Positions 8,311-18,479 of a stretch of 64,000 nt of DNA are shown here, one piece after another. This DNA comes from UMGS1279 sp045536815. Lineage in GTDB: Bacteria; Bacillota; Clostridia; Oscillospirales; Acutalibacteraceae. Position numbers and translations under genes: made by a program. The notes under the pieces were generated by a model that did not search any database, was not told where the DNA came from, and was given only the letters and a program-made list of their open reading frames with translations. The stretch spans positions 1 through 64,000 of the forward strand of contig JAZSOH010000018.1 of the NCBI GenBank assembly GCA_045536815.1, in the 5' to 3' direction. Every line of letters starts with the position of its first letter. The first letter of the stretch is position 1.

Positions 8311-9579
8311 GTGAAAAAATCAACCGGTTTTGATAGCGTTAAAAAGCGGGTTTTCGACCTTGCTGCTGCTATGTTTATATTTGCTTTTTTGCTAAGGCTT
8401 GTTATCTCGGTTGCCTATGTTAACAGGCAAGACACCCTTTGGTATAGAGAGTGGGCACTGGCTCTTCCTGATGGCTTTTTTGACATTTATTCAAGGGCGG
8501 ATGAAATATCACTTGATTATCCACCGATATATTTAGCTTTTCTTTATATTACGGGACTGGCCTACAGGGCAACTCCAATCGGCTGGGGCATAATGACCGA
8601 TATGCTATATATGAAGTTTTGGCCAATATTTTTCGACACCCTTTGCGGAATAGCGCTGTATTTGATATTTAGAAAGCGTTCGGAAAAAACGGGTTTTATC
8701 GCCGCATTTTTATGGCTATTTAATCCCCTTACTATTTTTAACAGCGCCTTTTGGGGACAAACCGACGGGCTTATGTGCTTACTGCTTTTAATTTCCTTTT
8801 ATGCTCTACAAAAAAATAGGCCTATTTTAGCCTGTTTTTTATTTGCTATAGCGGGGCTTACAAAGTACCAATGTTTATTCTTTACACCCGTTTTTTTGAT
8901 AGAGCTATTTACTCTTTCGGGTGCAAAAAACTTTTTTAAAGGGATAACCTCTGCATTTTTTACGGTTTTGGCTGTATTTTTGCCTTTTATGTTTGGGGCT
9001 AAAAACCCACTACTTTTCTTTGATGTTTATTTAGGAAGCAGTGGAAAATATCCTCACTGCACCCTTAACGCCTTTAACTTTTATGGTGCTTTAAGGCTAA
9101 ACTGGGTAGACGACTCTAAAAAAATTTTAGGGAATATAAGTATAAACAACGTTAGTACAATTATAACCGTTTTACTGGTTGTGCTGGTGTTTTTAGTTTA
9201 CATTTACGCAAAAAACAGGTGCATATGGGTAGTAAGCTTTTTGTTTATGAATTCCCTTTTTATGTTTATGACCCGTATGCACGAAAGGTACGCATTTGTA
9301 ACAATTATCTTTATTTTGGTGGCGGCGCTCAAAAACCAAGACCGAAAACTCTTCTACTGTTTTTTGGCATCAAGCATTATGTCCTTTATAAATCATTTCG
9401 TTCCAATGTTCAGTTGGAATGATTCGACTTCAGTTTTTGCAATACATTATGACAAAATCTTTTTTGTTTTCAGTGTTATAAATCTATTTGTTTTTATGAT
9501 AGTAACCTATATTTGTGTAAGCTTTTTGTTTAAAAGTAAAGGGGAATATAAGCTTAAAGAAAGGGGAATGGCGGTTTGA
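8311..9579 (+). CDS. Polytopic membrane glycosyltransferase (GT-C/GT87-like)
   Basis: Integral membrane protein of 422 residues with roughly ten hydrophobic segments. DYPPIYLAFLY in the first outer loop and the WGQTDG loop are typical of GT-C enzymes of the GT39/GT87 type, which use polyprenyl-phosphate sugars on the outer face of the membrane. GTG at 8311 has GAAGGTGG ten bases upstream and lies just after the promoter. Its stop overlaps the TTG start of the next gene, so translation is probably coupled with the YfhO-type protein. A joint role in decorating a cell-surface polymer is likely; the sugar is unknown. Confidence 0.75.
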   Translation: MKKSTGFDSVKKRVFDLAAAMFIFAFLLRLVISVAYVNRQDTLWYREWALALPDGFFDIYSRADEISLDYPPIYLAFLYITGLAYRATPIGWGIMTDMLYMKFWPIFFDTLCGIALYLIFRKRSEKTGFIAAFLWLFNPLTIFNSAFWGQTDGLMCLLLLISFYALQKNRPILACFLFAIAGLTKYQCLFFTPVFLIELFTLSGAKNFFKGITSAFFTVLAVFLPFMFGAKNPLLFFDVYLGSSGKYPHCTLNAFNFYGALRLNWVDDSKKILGNISINNVSTIITVLLVVLVFLVYIYAKNRCIWVVSFLFMNSLFMFMTRMHERYAFVTIIFILVAALKNQDRKLFYCFLASSIMSFINHFVPMFSWNDSTSVFAIHYDKIFFVFSVINLFVFMIVTYICVSFLFKSKGEYKLKERGMAV

Positions 9580-12206
9580 ATTTTTCGGCATCAAAAACAA
9601 AACTACTCGGCGTTTCAAAGGAAAAACATCTTTCTACGTTTCTACTTGCGCTTTTAACTGCGGCGGCATTTTTTGTTCCGTTTATGGTTGCAGATAATGG
9701 TTATTTCTTCTTTTATGGCGATTTTAATGTTCAACAGGTGCCTTTTTATCAACACTGCCACGAGCTTGTAAGAAACGGCACACTCGGTTGGGACTTTGGC
9801 ACCGACCTTGGCGTTAACTTTATAGGTTCTTATACCTTTTACCTTTTGGGGAGCCCATTTTTTTGGCTAACACTTATTTTCCCTAATAGTTTTGTACCAT
9901 ATCTTATGGGTCCGCTTTTAATTTTAAAATTTGCCACAAGTGCGCTTACGGGGTATATGTATATCAGAAGGTTTACAAAAACTCCAGAAGCGGCAAGGCT
10001 TGGCGGTCTTTTATATGCTTTTTCAGGCTTTTCGGTATACAACATTTTCTTTAATCATTTTCACGAAGCGATAGTTTTCTTCCCGCTGCTTTTACTGTCT
10101 CTTGAACTTTTAATAACCGAAAATAAAAGGGGCTTTTTTGCGGCTATGGTTGCAACTACGGCCATAACTAACTATTTCTTCTTTTACGGAATGGTTGTTT
10201 TTGTTGTAATCTATTACTTTGTGCGTCTTTTTTCCGGCGCATATAAATTTAAGGTTTCAAAATTTTTATGGCTTATATTTGAAGCGGTTTTGGGACTGCT
10301 TCTTTCGGCTATAATTATGCTTCCAACTATGGCGGCGGTCTTTGGCAATAGCAGACTAAGTGAAGTTCTTGTTGGTTGGGGAGCAATAATGTATGGCAAG
10401 GAACAAATTTATTTAAATGTTTTGCAGTGCTTTTTCTTCCCACCCGACATACCTGCAAGGCCTGTATTTTTCCCCGGCGCAGAGGTGCAGTGGTCTTCTC
10501 TTGGTGGTTGGTTCCCACTGTTTTCGGTAGTTGGCGTTTGGGCGTTTATTACTCAGAAAAAAGGCAACTGGCTTAGAAGACTTATTGGAATTTTAATATT
10601 TATGGCACTGGTCCCCATTTTAAACAGTGCATTTTATATGTTTAATACCGCTTACTACGCCAGGTGGTATTATATGCCCGTTTTAATGATGGCTCTTGCT
10701 ACAGTGTTTGCCATTGAAAACTCTAAAATCGAGTGGAAATCGGCATACAACTGGGTGCTTGGCATAACGATTTCTGTTAGCCTTGTTATAGGCCTTTTCC
10801 CAAGAGAACTTGATAGTGACGGCAGTATAAAAAGCTTTGGTCTTTATACAAACGATAGCGATTTTTATATTTATCGTTTTCTTGCTACAGCAATTATTGC
10901 CATAGTTTCACTTATTGTACTTGGTATTTTGCTTAAGCTTTTAAAACGTGATAAAATGCAGTTTATGAAGAGCGCAACTGCAATAGTTTTAGTGCTTAGT
11001 GTTATTTATTCGGCATACTTTATAGGAACAGGTAAAAGCCATTCTTATGAGGTTAAAGATGTTATGATAGATGCCTTAACCGAGAAGGAACTTAGTCTTC
11101 CGGGAGACAAGGATACCTATAGAATTGATGTTTATGATAGCGTTGATAATACCGCTATGTATTTAGGTTATAGCTCGATAAATGCATTTCATTCTATAGT
11201 ACCTGTTTCGGTAACAGACTTTTGGGAGTATGTTGGTGAAGAAAGGGGCGTAGCAAGTAGACCTACAACAAATGCCCTTGGTGCCAGAACACTTTTAGGC
11301 GTTAAGTTTTTGCTTGAAAGAAATGGCGGGACTTCATTTACAAGTGATTTAGGCGAACCTCTTATAGAGGGCTTTGAGTTTTATAGCAGCGAAGAACACT
11401 ATAAGATTTATGAAAACACCAATTATGCCCCCTTTGGCTTTACCTACGATTTTTACACAACAAAAGAACAGGCAGACACCTTAGAGGAAAGTGACCGTTC
11501 GCACCTTATGTGCAAGGCCATTCTTTTAAATGATGAACAAATTAAAAAGTATGGGTATTTCCTTAAAAATATTGAAGAGTCAAATGATAGCTTTGGTACG
11601 CCGATAGGAAGCGTTGTTAATTTTAATTTTGATGGTGAAGAGCTGAAAGGCGATGCCGCTAGGCTTAGAGCAAACGGAATTTCCTTGTTTGAAAGAACCA
11701 AGAGCGGCTTTACAGCCGAAATCACTACCGAGACCGACCAGCTTGTTTTCTTCTCTGTTCCGTTCGAAGAGGGTTGGCGCGCCACGGTTAACGGTAAGGA
11801 GACCGAGATAGAACAGGTTAATGTGGGCTTTATGGCGGTGTTTGTTCCAAAGGGAACAAATTCTATCACCTTTGATTTTGAAACACCGGGGCTTAAAATT
11901 GGAACACAAATTTCTGCTTTATCCCTCTTAGTGTTGCTTATTTATATTGCAGTCTTTTTCGCTTTAAAACGAAAGGGCGGAGAAAAGGCTATCGTATATC
12001 CTGAAGGTGATGAACTTTTAGAGCAGTGGAAAGGCGAGGTCGCAAACGAGAGGTTTAAAGAGGCGACCGAAGGCTTTTTAGAGCAGGAAAATTCTCAAAA
12101 TCCGACATCTTTAGAGCTTTCAGATGAAGAAATGTACGGCGAGTCGGCCGACTTCAACCGCGGCTTTTGGATAAATACCGATATAGAAGAGGAAAAGGAA
12201 GAGTAA
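9576..12206 (+). CDS. YfhO-family membrane protein
   Basis: YfhO proteins are large GT-C-fold membrane proteins linked in Bacillus and Listeria to glycosylation of lipoteichoic acid. This 876-residue protein starts with a membrane segment (about 20-40) and the family's acidic loop YGDFNVQQVPFYQ near residue 49, has some twelve membrane segments to about residue 480, an extracytoplasmic domain (about 490-790), a last membrane segment near 800 and an acidic cytosolic tail. The start is TTG at 9576, overlapping the previous stop, with AAAGGGG upstream. It overlaps rsmE by one base. The pairing with a GT-C protein suggests the two act on the same surface glycan. Confidence 0.85.
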   Translation: MNFSASKTKLLGVSKEKHLSTFLLALLTAAAFFVPFMVADNGYFFFYGDFNVQQVPFYQHCHELVRNGTLGWDFGTDLGVNFIGSYTFYLLGSPFFWLTLIFPNSFVPYLMGPLLILKFATSALTGYMYIRRFTKTPEAARLGGLLYAFSGFSVYNIFFNHFHEAIVFFPLLLLSLELLITENKRGFFAAMVATTAITNYFFFYGMVVFVVIYYFVRLFSGAYKFKVSKFLWLIFEAVLGLLLSAIIMLPTMAAVFGNSRLSEVLVGWGAIMYGKEQIYLNVLQCFFFPPDIPARPVFFPGAEVQWSSLGGWFPLFSVVGVWAFITQKKGNWLRRLIGILIFMALVPILNSAFYMFNTAYYARWYYMPVLMMALATVFAIENSKIEWKSAYNWVLGITISVSLVIGLFPRELDSDGSIKSFGLYTNDSDFYIYRFLATAIIAIVSLIVLGILLKLLKRDKMQFMKSATAIVLVLSVIYSAYFIGTGKSHSYEVKDVMIDALTEKELSLPGDKDTYRIDVYDSVDNTAMYLGYSSINAFHSIVPVSVTDFWEYVGEERGVASRPTTNALGARTLLGVKFLLERNGGTSFTSDLGEPLIEGFEFYSSEEHYKIYENTNYAPFGFTYDFYTTKEQADTLEESDRSHLMCKAILLNDEQIKKYGYFLKNIEESNDSFGTPIGSVVNFNFDGEELKGDAARLRANGISLFERTKSGFTAEITTETDQLVFFSVPFEEGWRATVNGKETEIEQVNVGFMAVFVPKGTNSITFDFETPGLKIGTQISALSLLVLLIYIAVFFALKRKGGEKAIVYPEGDELLEQWKGEVANERFKEATEGFLEQENSQNPTSLELSDEEMYGESADFNRGFWINTDIEEEKEE

Positions 12207-12934
12207 TGCCAAGATTTTTTAAAGAGAATTTTGAAAACGAGCCATATATAGAGGGCGAAGATTTTGTTCATATTTCGCGCTCTCTTCGTATGCGAACAGG
12301 TGAAAAAATTACTGTTTGCAACGCAAACGGAATCGATTTTAGCTGCACAATTATAGATATAACTTCTGACAGGGTTTTACTTTCCATAGATGAGAGGAAA
12401 GAAAGTGAAAGCGAACCTGATATTAAGGTTACACTTTGCACCAGTCTTTTAAAAGGCGATAAGTTTGAGCAGGTTATAAAGCATTCAACCGAGCTTGGCG
12501 TTAGCGAAATCTTACCCGTTGTTTCAGAAAACTGTGTTTCACGACCAAACGAAAAGGCACTTGCGGGAAAAATTTCGCGTTGGCAAAAAATCGCTTTAGA
12601 GGCGGCAGGACAAAGCCAAAGAGGCAGAGTACCGGCGGTTTTAGGTGCGACCTCTTTAAAAGCGTTAGCTAAAAGATTTAGCGACTATGATTTGGTTTTA
12701 TTCTTTTATGAAGCGGGTGGCGAGCCGCTTGGCGAAACCCTTTGGGAAAATCAAGGCGCTAAAAAAATAGCGGTAATAACGGGGCCTGAGGGCGGTTTTT
12801 CTAAGGATGAGGCTAAAATGCTTTTAGAATCAGGGGCCAAGGTTATCACTCTCGGTAAAAGAATTTTGAGGGCAGAAACTGCGCCACTTGCGGCGCTTAC
12901 GGGCATAATGCTACTTACTGATAATTTGGAGTAA
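12206..12934 (+). CDS. rsmE: 16S rRNA m3U1498 methyltransferase
   Basis: RsmE methylates N3 of U1498 in 16S rRNA from S-adenosylmethionine. The 242-residue protein has an N-terminal PUA-like domain and a SPOUT domain with the trefoil-knot motifs GPEGGFS (near 195) and LGKRILRAETAPLAAL at the C terminus. The ATG at 12206 overlaps the previous stop (TAATG) and has AGGAAAAGGAAGAG upstream. In many Firmicutes rsmE is next to prmA; here it is between the YfhO gene and pth. Confidence 0.93.
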   Translation: MPRFFKENFENEPYIEGEDFVHISRSLRMRTGEKITVCNANGIDFSCTIIDITSDRVLLSIDERKESESEPDIKVTLCTSLLKGDKFEQVIKHSTELGVSEILPVVSENCVSRPNEKALAGKISRWQKIALEAAGQSQRGRVPAVLGATSLKALAKRFSDYDLVLFFYEAGGEPLGETLWENQGAKKIAVITGPEGGFSKDEAKMLLESGAKVITLGKRILRAETAPLAALTGIMLLTDNLE

Positions 12935-13542
12935 TGTGTATGTTGTTTGGAAAAAAGAAAAGCTTTTCGGGAAGTTTTGATTATATTGTGGTGGGGCTTG
13001 GAAACCCCGGACTAAGATACCAAAACACAAGGCATAATGTTGGCTTTATGGCGGCCGATGCCTTGGCTAAAAAAATTGGTGTAGAATTTAAACCCTCTAA
13101 ATTTAAAAGCCTTATTGCTGACGGAAAAATTGGTGACAAAAGGGTTTTAATAATGAAGCCTGAGACTTTTATGAATCTTTCTGGCGAGGCAGTTTTGAAG
13201 GCAATGAACTTTTATAAGGTGATGCCCGAAAAGGTTATAGTTATATTTGATGATATAACCCTCGATATTGGAAGGCTTAGAATAAGGGCTAAAGGCTCTG
13301 ACGGTGGCCATAGAGGAATGAGGAATATAATTGAGCTTGGCTCGGTGGATACTTTTCCAAGAATTAAACTTGGCGTAGGTCAAAAGCCTCACCCAGACTA
13401 CGACACAAAAGACTGGGTTCTATCAAAATTCTCGCCAAAAGAAAGCGAGATTATTTTGCAGTCTGCAAAGGATGCCGCCGACGCTGCCGAGTGTATAATA
13501 AAATCTGATATTAGCAGCGCTATGAATTTGTTCAATAAGTAA
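12934..13542 (+). CDS. pth: Peptidyl-tRNA hydrolase
   Basis: Pth releases peptides from peptidyl-tRNA dropped by the ribosome. The 202-residue protein has GLGNPGLRYQNTRHNVGF near the N terminus with the catalytic His, the KPETFMNLSG motif and the DDITLDIG and GSDGGHRGM segments. A short basic N-terminal extension (MCMLFGKKKSFSG) precedes the usual start. The ATG overlaps the rsmE stop, so the two are translationally coupled. mfd follows after 14 bp, the common pth-mfd order of Firmicutes. Confidence 0.95.
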   Translation: MCMLFGKKKSFSGSFDYIVVGLGNPGLRYQNTRHNVGFMAADALAKKIGVEFKPSKFKSLIADGKIGDKRVLIMKPETFMNLSGEAVLKAMNFYKVMPEKVIVIFDDITLDIGRLRIRAKGSDGGHRGMRNIIELGSVDTFPRIKLGVGQKPHPDYDTKDWVLSKFSPKESEIILQSAKDAADAAECIIKSDISSAMNLFNK

Positions 13543-13556
13543 AGCCGAGGTTTTGT

Positions 13557-16500
13557 ATGCAGTTTTTGACAGATGAACTGAGAAGGTTGTCTAGCTTAAA
13601 ACAAATAGTATGTGCTATTAAAGGCGGTGAAACGCCTGTAGCAGTTTTTGGGTTGCCCGAAGTTACTCGGGCGGCCTTTTCACTTTGCCTTTTTGAAGAG
13701 CTGGGGGGAAAAACTGTTACCGTAACTTCGAGTGAAGCCGAAGCCTTGCGTCTTTCTTCTGAGTTCGAGCTTCTGGGCAAAAAGGCGGTGTTTTTGCCGT
13801 CAAGAGACTATAATCTTTTGCACACCACCTCTTTCTCAAAGGAATATGAGCATAAAAGAATCACGGCGCTTATGCAAATAATAAGTGGCGACTTTGATGG
13901 AGCGTTTATGGATGTTGAGGCATTTACTCAAAAAACGCTTTCCAAAGAAGCTCTTTTAACCTCTGCCTTTACGCTTAGGGTAGGAGATACGGTTTTACAA
14001 AAAGAACTCTTTCCTCACCTTTTAGAGATAGGATTTGAAAAAACTGAACAGGTAGATGGAGTGGGTCAGTTCTCGTCAAGGGGAGATATAATTGACCTTT
14101 ATTCACCCGGACTTAGCCTTCCCATAAGAATTGAACTTTGGGGTGACGAGATAGATAGTATTTCGACCTTTGACGCAGAAAGCCAAAGAAGGCTTGAGTC
14201 TTTAGAAGAGGTAACTATTTTACCCGCATCTGAATTTTCGATTTCTACTGAAAAATTTATTAAAATGCTAAAAAAACTTTCAGAAAACAAGAAAATATCT
14301 GAAGAGTTTAAGGCTCAGGTGCTAAAGGATATTGAACTACTAAATTCAGGCATTTTAATTTCGGCAGACAGATATATGGAGTATTTGGAAGAAAAGCCCA
14401 GCTTTCCTATAGATTATTTTAAAGACTGTTTGCTTTGTATAAGTGAGAGCGCAAATGTTATATCAAGACTAAAAAGCCTTGACGAGCTAAGAAAAAGTGA
14501 AATTACAGACCTTATAGCTTCGGGAAATTGCGACAAAACCGCCGAAAAATTTTGGTGCTTTAAAAATGGTTTTTCTAAGCTTATAACACCGTTTGAAATT
14601 TGCTATATTGATAGCTTTTCAAAAAGCGGATATCCCATTTCGCCAAAAGCAGTTTTCGACCTTTTCATTAAACAGCTAAGCCCCTGGGGCGGAAATATCG
14701 ACCTACTTTTTGAAGACATTATCCCTGCTATAAAAAGAAATCAAAGGGTTGTTATTTTAGCGGGTAGCGAAAAAGGGGCAAATATTTTAATATCTCAGCT
14801 AGAAGCAAACAAAATAAACGCGCAGCTTTTAAGCCCTGATGACACTCTGCCGGAAAGCGGAGTTTTTGTTATACCTAAGTTTTTTAGTGCTGGTATGGAA
14901 ATAGCTGAAAGAAACCTATTAGTTATTGCGCATAAGCAGGCTTCTTTTTCAAAAAAGAAAAAGAAGGCAAATAAAAATGAGGCCTTTAATTCTTTAGAAG
15001 AACTAAAGGTTGGTGACTTTGTTGTTCATTTTTCTCATGGAATAGGCCAGTTCGACGGAATTCACCGTATTGAAACGGGTTCAATAGCCAAGGACTATAT
15101 AAAAATTAAATATAAGGGTAGCGACGTTTTGTATGTTCCGGTAACACAGCTTGATTTGGTTTCAAGGTATATAGGCTCGGCGGGGGAAAATGGCCCTACG
15201 TTGCATAGACTAGGCTCTAACGAATGGCAAAAGGCAAAAACAAGGGTTAGAAATGCCGTAAAAAATATCGCAAAAGAACTTATAAAGCTTTATGCCGAAA
15301 GAAGAAAAATAAAGGGATTTGCTTTTAGCGAGGACGGTGAGCTTCAAAGAGATTTCGAAGCAAGATTTCCCTTTGAGGAAACCGATGACCAATTAAAAGC
15401 AGCTTTGGAAATTAAAAATGATATGGAAAGCACTGTTCCTATGGATAGGCTTCTTTGCGGAGATGTTGGGTTTGGAAAAACCGAGGTTGCTTTAAGAGCG
15501 GCTTTTAAATGCATTTGCGACGGGAAACAGTGTGCACTGCTTGTTCCTACAACTATTTTGGCTTGGCAGCATTTTTTAACGGCTACCGAAAGGTTTGGTA
15601 ATTTACCGGTTAAAATTGAAATGCTTTCGCGTTTTAAAACAAAGGGAGAAATAAATAAGGTAATAAAAGGTCTTAAAAGCGGCGAAGTTGATATGGTAAT
15701 CGGCACCCATAGGCTTCTTTCAGAAGATATTAAGTTCCGAGATTTAGGGCTTGTTATAGTTGATGAAGAGCAGCGTTTTGGCGTTGCACAAAAGGAAAAA
15801 CTGAAAACCGCATTCACTTCTGTTGACGTTTTAACCTTAACTGCAACCCCTATACCCAGAACGCTTAATATGGCAATGTCAGGTATAAGGGATATGTCCT
15901 CAATAGAGGAAGCCCCGCAGGATAGGCAACCCGTTCAAACCTATGTTTTAGAGCAAAATAACGCGGTTTTGATTGAAGCGATAAATAAAGAACTAAGACG
16001 CGGAGGACAGGTTTATTATCTTCATAACAGGGTTGAAAGCATAACTCATTGTGCCGCAAGGCTTAAGGCGGCTTTGCCCAACGCAAGAATCGGCCTTGCT
16101 CATGGAAAAATGGGTGAAGAGGAGCTTTCAAAGGTGTGGAAGGAACTTTTGGACGGAGAAATTGACCTTCTTGTTTGTACTACCATTATCGAAACGGGCG
16201 TCGACGTACCAAATGCCAACACACTTATTATTGAAGATGCCGACCGTATGGGACTTGCACAGCTTCATCAAATAAGGGGAAGAGTAGGCCGTTCAAACCG
16301 TAGAGCATATGCGTATTTTTGCTTTAGAAGAGGTAAAGCGCTTTCTGAAATTGCAACAAAAAGGCTTGAGGCAATTAGGGAGTATACTTCTTTTGGTTCG
16401 GGCTTTAAAATCGCGATGCGCGACCTTGAAATTCGAGGTGCGGGTAATATTTTAGGCGGTGAACAACACGGGCATATGGACTCGGTCGGATATGATATGT

Positions 16501-16985
16501 ACATTAAGCTTTTAGGCGAAGCGGTTGCCGAAGAAAAAGGTGAGGAAAGAGCACCCGCGTATAGCGAATGTACCGTTGACATTGATGTTAGCGCCAATAT
16601 TCCCGAAAAATATGTACCCTCTTTGTCACATAGGCTTGAAATGTATAGAAGAATTGCCGATGTTAAAACCAAAGAGGATAAGATAGACGTTATTGACGAA
16701 TTCTGTGACCGATTTGGCGAACCACCCAAAGAGGTTTTGGGTCTTATTGATATTGCTCTTTTAAGGGGCGCCGCCGAAAGAAACCAAATTTCAGAAATTA
16801 GCGGTGATAAAAATGAAATAAGACTTTACCCAAGAGAGTTTTCACCGGAGGTTGCAAAAAATCTTTTAGAAAAACTAGGTGGCACAGTCAAACTTATAAC
16901 AAGCGAGCCCATACATTTTTCTATAAAAATAGGAATGGGAAAAAGCGCTGTTAAGGTACTTCAAAATTTAGCGGAAAAATTGTAA
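13557..16985 (+). CDS. mfd: Transcription-repair coupling factor
   Basis: Mfd removes RNA polymerase stalled at DNA lesions and recruits UvrA. The 1142-residue protein has the UvrB-like N-terminal modules, a polymerase-interacting domain starting near VGDFVVHFSHGIGQF (about 482), the helicase P-loop GDVGFGKTE (about 635), the DEEQRFG box, the TATPIPRTLNMA segment and the C-terminal TRCF domain. Length agrees with the family. It ends the operon that begins at 8311; no strong hairpin follows, but an AT-rich spacer and new promoter do. Confidence 0.97.
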   Translation: MQFLTDELRRLSSLKQIVCAIKGGETPVAVFGLPEVTRAAFSLCLFEELGGKTVTVTSSEAEALRLSSEFELLGKKAVFLPSRDYNLLHTTSFSKEYEHKRITALMQIISGDFDGAFMDVEAFTQKTLSKEALLTSAFTLRVGDTVLQKELFPHLLEIGFEKTEQVDGVGQFSSRGDIIDLYSPGLSLPIRIELWGDEIDSISTFDAESQRRLESLEEVTILPASEFSISTEKFIKMLKKLSENKKISEEFKAQVLKDIELLNSGILISADRYMEYLEEKPSFPIDYFKDCLLCISESANVISRLKSLDELRKSEITDLIASGNCDKTAEKFWCFKNGFSKLITPFEICYIDSFSKSGYPISPKAVFDLFIKQLSPWGGNIDLLFEDIIPAIKRNQRVVILAGSEKGANILISQLEANKINAQLLSPDDTLPESGVFVIPKFFSAGMEIAERNLLVIAHKQASFSKKKKKANKNEAFNSLEELKVGDFVVHFSHGIGQFDGIHRIETGSIAKDYIKIKYKGSDVLYVPVTQLDLVSRYIGSAGENGPTLHRLGSNEWQKAKTRVRNAVKNIAKELIKLYAERRKIKGFAFSEDGELQRDFEARFPFEETDDQLKAALEIKNDMESTVPMDRLLCGDVGFGKTEVALRAAFKCICDGKQCALLVPTTILAWQHFLTATERFGNLPVKIEMLSRFKTKGEINKVIKGLKSGEVDMVIGTHRLLSEDIKFRDLGLVIVDEEQRFGVAQKEKLKTAFTSVDVLTLTATPIPRTLNMAMSGIRDMSSIEEAPQDRQPVQTYVLEQNNAVLIEAINKELRRGGQVYYLHNRVESITHCAARLKAALPNARIGLAHGKMGEEELSKVWKELLDGEIDLLVCTTIIETGVDVPNANTLIIEDADRMGLAQLHQIRGRVGRSNRRAYAYFCFRRGKALSEIATKRLEAIREYTSFGSGFKIAMRDLEIRGAGNILGGEQHGHMDSVGYDMYIKLLGEAVAEEKGEERAPAYSECTVDIDVSANIPEKYVPSLSHRLEMYRRIADVKTKEDKIDVIDEFCDRFGEPPKEVLGLIDIALLRGAAERNQISEISGDKNEIRLYPREFSPEVAKNLLEKLGGTVKLITSEPIHFSIKIGMGKSAVKVLQNLAEKL

Positions 16986-17014
16986 AAAAATTTCGATTTT
17001 CGTAAAATAGTGTA

Positions 17015-17043
17015 TTGAAAAATATAATTTATGTATGTATAAT
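17015..17043 (+). promoter_or_regulatory. Promoter of the BMP transporter operon
   Basis: TTGAAA (17015-17020) and TATAAT (17038-17043) are 17 bp apart. A roughly 100-nt leader follows, with no purine-riboswitch core that I can see. Confidence 0.75.
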
Positions 17044-17153
17044 AATATTGTGATATTTTGTTAAAAATTTTTTAACAATTTTCTGTTTTTGGCTTTCTTT
17101 TGTACAAATTGCTTCGGCTTTTGTAATAAATAATAAAACGGAGGAAAAAGAAA

Positions 17154-18350
17154 ATGAAAAAGTTACTCGCAATTTTAATGGCAGTTGCTATGCTCTTCTG
17201 CCTTGCAGCTTGCGGCGCTGGCGACAAGACTGCAGACATTAAAGTAGGTTTCATCTGTCTTCACGATGAAAAATCCACCTACGACCTTAACTTCCTCAAA
17301 GGTGTAGACGAAGTTAAAGAGACATTAGGTCTTACTGACGACCAGGTTATCGTTAAGACCAACATTCCTGAAGGCGACGAATGCTATCAGGCAGCTGCTG
17401 ACCTTGTTGACCAAGGCTGCGACATCATCTTTGCCAACTCTTTCGGTCACGAAGACTTTATGATTAAAGCTGCTAAAGAGTTTACAGATGTTCAGTTCTG
17501 CCACGCTACAGGTACAAGAGCTCATACAGAGGGTCTTGCAAACTATCACAACGCTTTCGCATCTATCTACGAAGGCCGTTACCTCGCTGGTGTTGCTGCA
17601 GGTCTTAAGCTCAACGAAATGATTGATGCAAAGAAAATCACTGCTGACCAGGCTAAAATGGGCTATGTTGGCGCATTTACATACGCAGAAGTTATTTCGG
17701 GTTACACCTCTTTCTATCTTGGCGCAAAATCGGTTTGCCCCACAGTTACAATGGAAGTTCAGTTCACAGGCTCTTGGTATGATGCTATCGAAGAGAAAAA
17801 TGCTGCTGAAGCTTTAATCGCAAAGAAATGCGTTCTTATTTCTCAGCATGCTGACTCTATGGGCGCTCCTTCTGCTTGTGAGGCCGCAGGCGTTCCTAAC
17901 GTTTCCTACAACGGTAGCACAAAAGACGCTTGTCCTAACACCTTTATCGTTTCTTCCAGAATCAACTGGGCTCCTTACTACAAATATATGATTGAGTGCG
18001 TTAAGAACGGCGAAGCTATCGCTGCTGACTGGTGCGGCGGTATTGCTGAAGGTTCTGTAGTTCTTACCGAAATCAACGAAACTGCTGCTGCAAAAGATAC
18101 TGCTGCTAAGCTTGAAACAGTTAAAGCAGGTCTTAAAGACGGTACAGTTAATGTATTTGATACTAAAAACTTCACCGTTGGTGGCGCAGCTATCGCTGCT
18201 GACCACAAAGCAGACGTTGACACCGATGACAAATTTACTCCTGATACAGTAGTTGTTGAAAACGGTGTGTTTAAAGAGTCTAAATTCCGTAGCGCTCCTT
18301 ACTTTGACCTCCGTATTGACGGAATCACTCTCCTTAACGAGAAATACTAA
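17154..18350 (+). CDS. BMP-family substrate-binding lipoprotein
   Basis: Substrate-binding protein of a nucleoside-type ABC importer (BmpA/PnrA/NupN family), tethered to the outer face of the membrane. The 398-residue protein has a lipoprotein signal ending in LAAC with the lipidated Cys20. Family motifs follow: VGFICLHDEKSTYDLNF, IIFANSFGHEDFM and the RINWAPYYKYMI segment. The gene is richer in C-ending codons than its neighbours, the bias of a very highly expressed gene. GGAGG lies 10 bases before the ATG. A GC-rich hairpin separates it from the ATPase, which would let the binding protein be made in excess. Ligand probably a purine or other nucleoside. Confidence 0.9.
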   Translation: MKKLLAILMAVAMLFCLAACGAGDKTADIKVGFICLHDEKSTYDLNFLKGVDEVKETLGLTDDQVIVKTNIPEGDECYQAAADLVDQGCDIIFANSFGHEDFMIKAAKEFTDVQFCHATGTRAHTEGLANYHNAFASIYEGRYLAGVAAGLKLNEMIDAKKITADQAKMGYVGAFTYAEVISGYTSFYLGAKSVCPTVTMEVQFTGSWYDAIEEKNAAEALIAKKCVLISQHADSMGAPSACEAAGVPNVSYNGSTKDACPNTFIVSSRINWAPYYKYMIECVKNGEAIAADWCGGIAEGSVVLTEINETAAAKDTAAKLETVKAGLKDGTVNVFDTKNFTVGGAAIAADHKADVDTDDKFTPDTVVVENGVFKESKFRSAPYFDLRIDGITLLNEKY

Positions 18351-18369
18351 TATTTAAATAATCTTTTAG

Positions 18370-18398
18370 TATAGGCGGAGTCGTCGGCTCCGCCTATA
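18370..18398 (+). other. Intercistronic hairpin after the binding-protein gene
   Basis: A perfect 11-bp stem (TATAGGCGGAG arms) with a 7-nt loop has no T-run. It would protect the 3' end of the abundant binding-protein message or lower read-through into the ATPase gene. Confidence 0.7.
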
Positions 18399-18479
18399 CA
18401 TAGTTTTATGAGTTTTATTTGCGATAAGGGCAAAAGTCTTGCTTTTATCGGAGATAAAATATTTTTTGGGGGTGTCTTT

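Noticed and set aside
16986..17153. Purine riboswitch before the BMP operon
   Set aside because: No three-way junction core was seen; only AT-rich sequence and a promoter.
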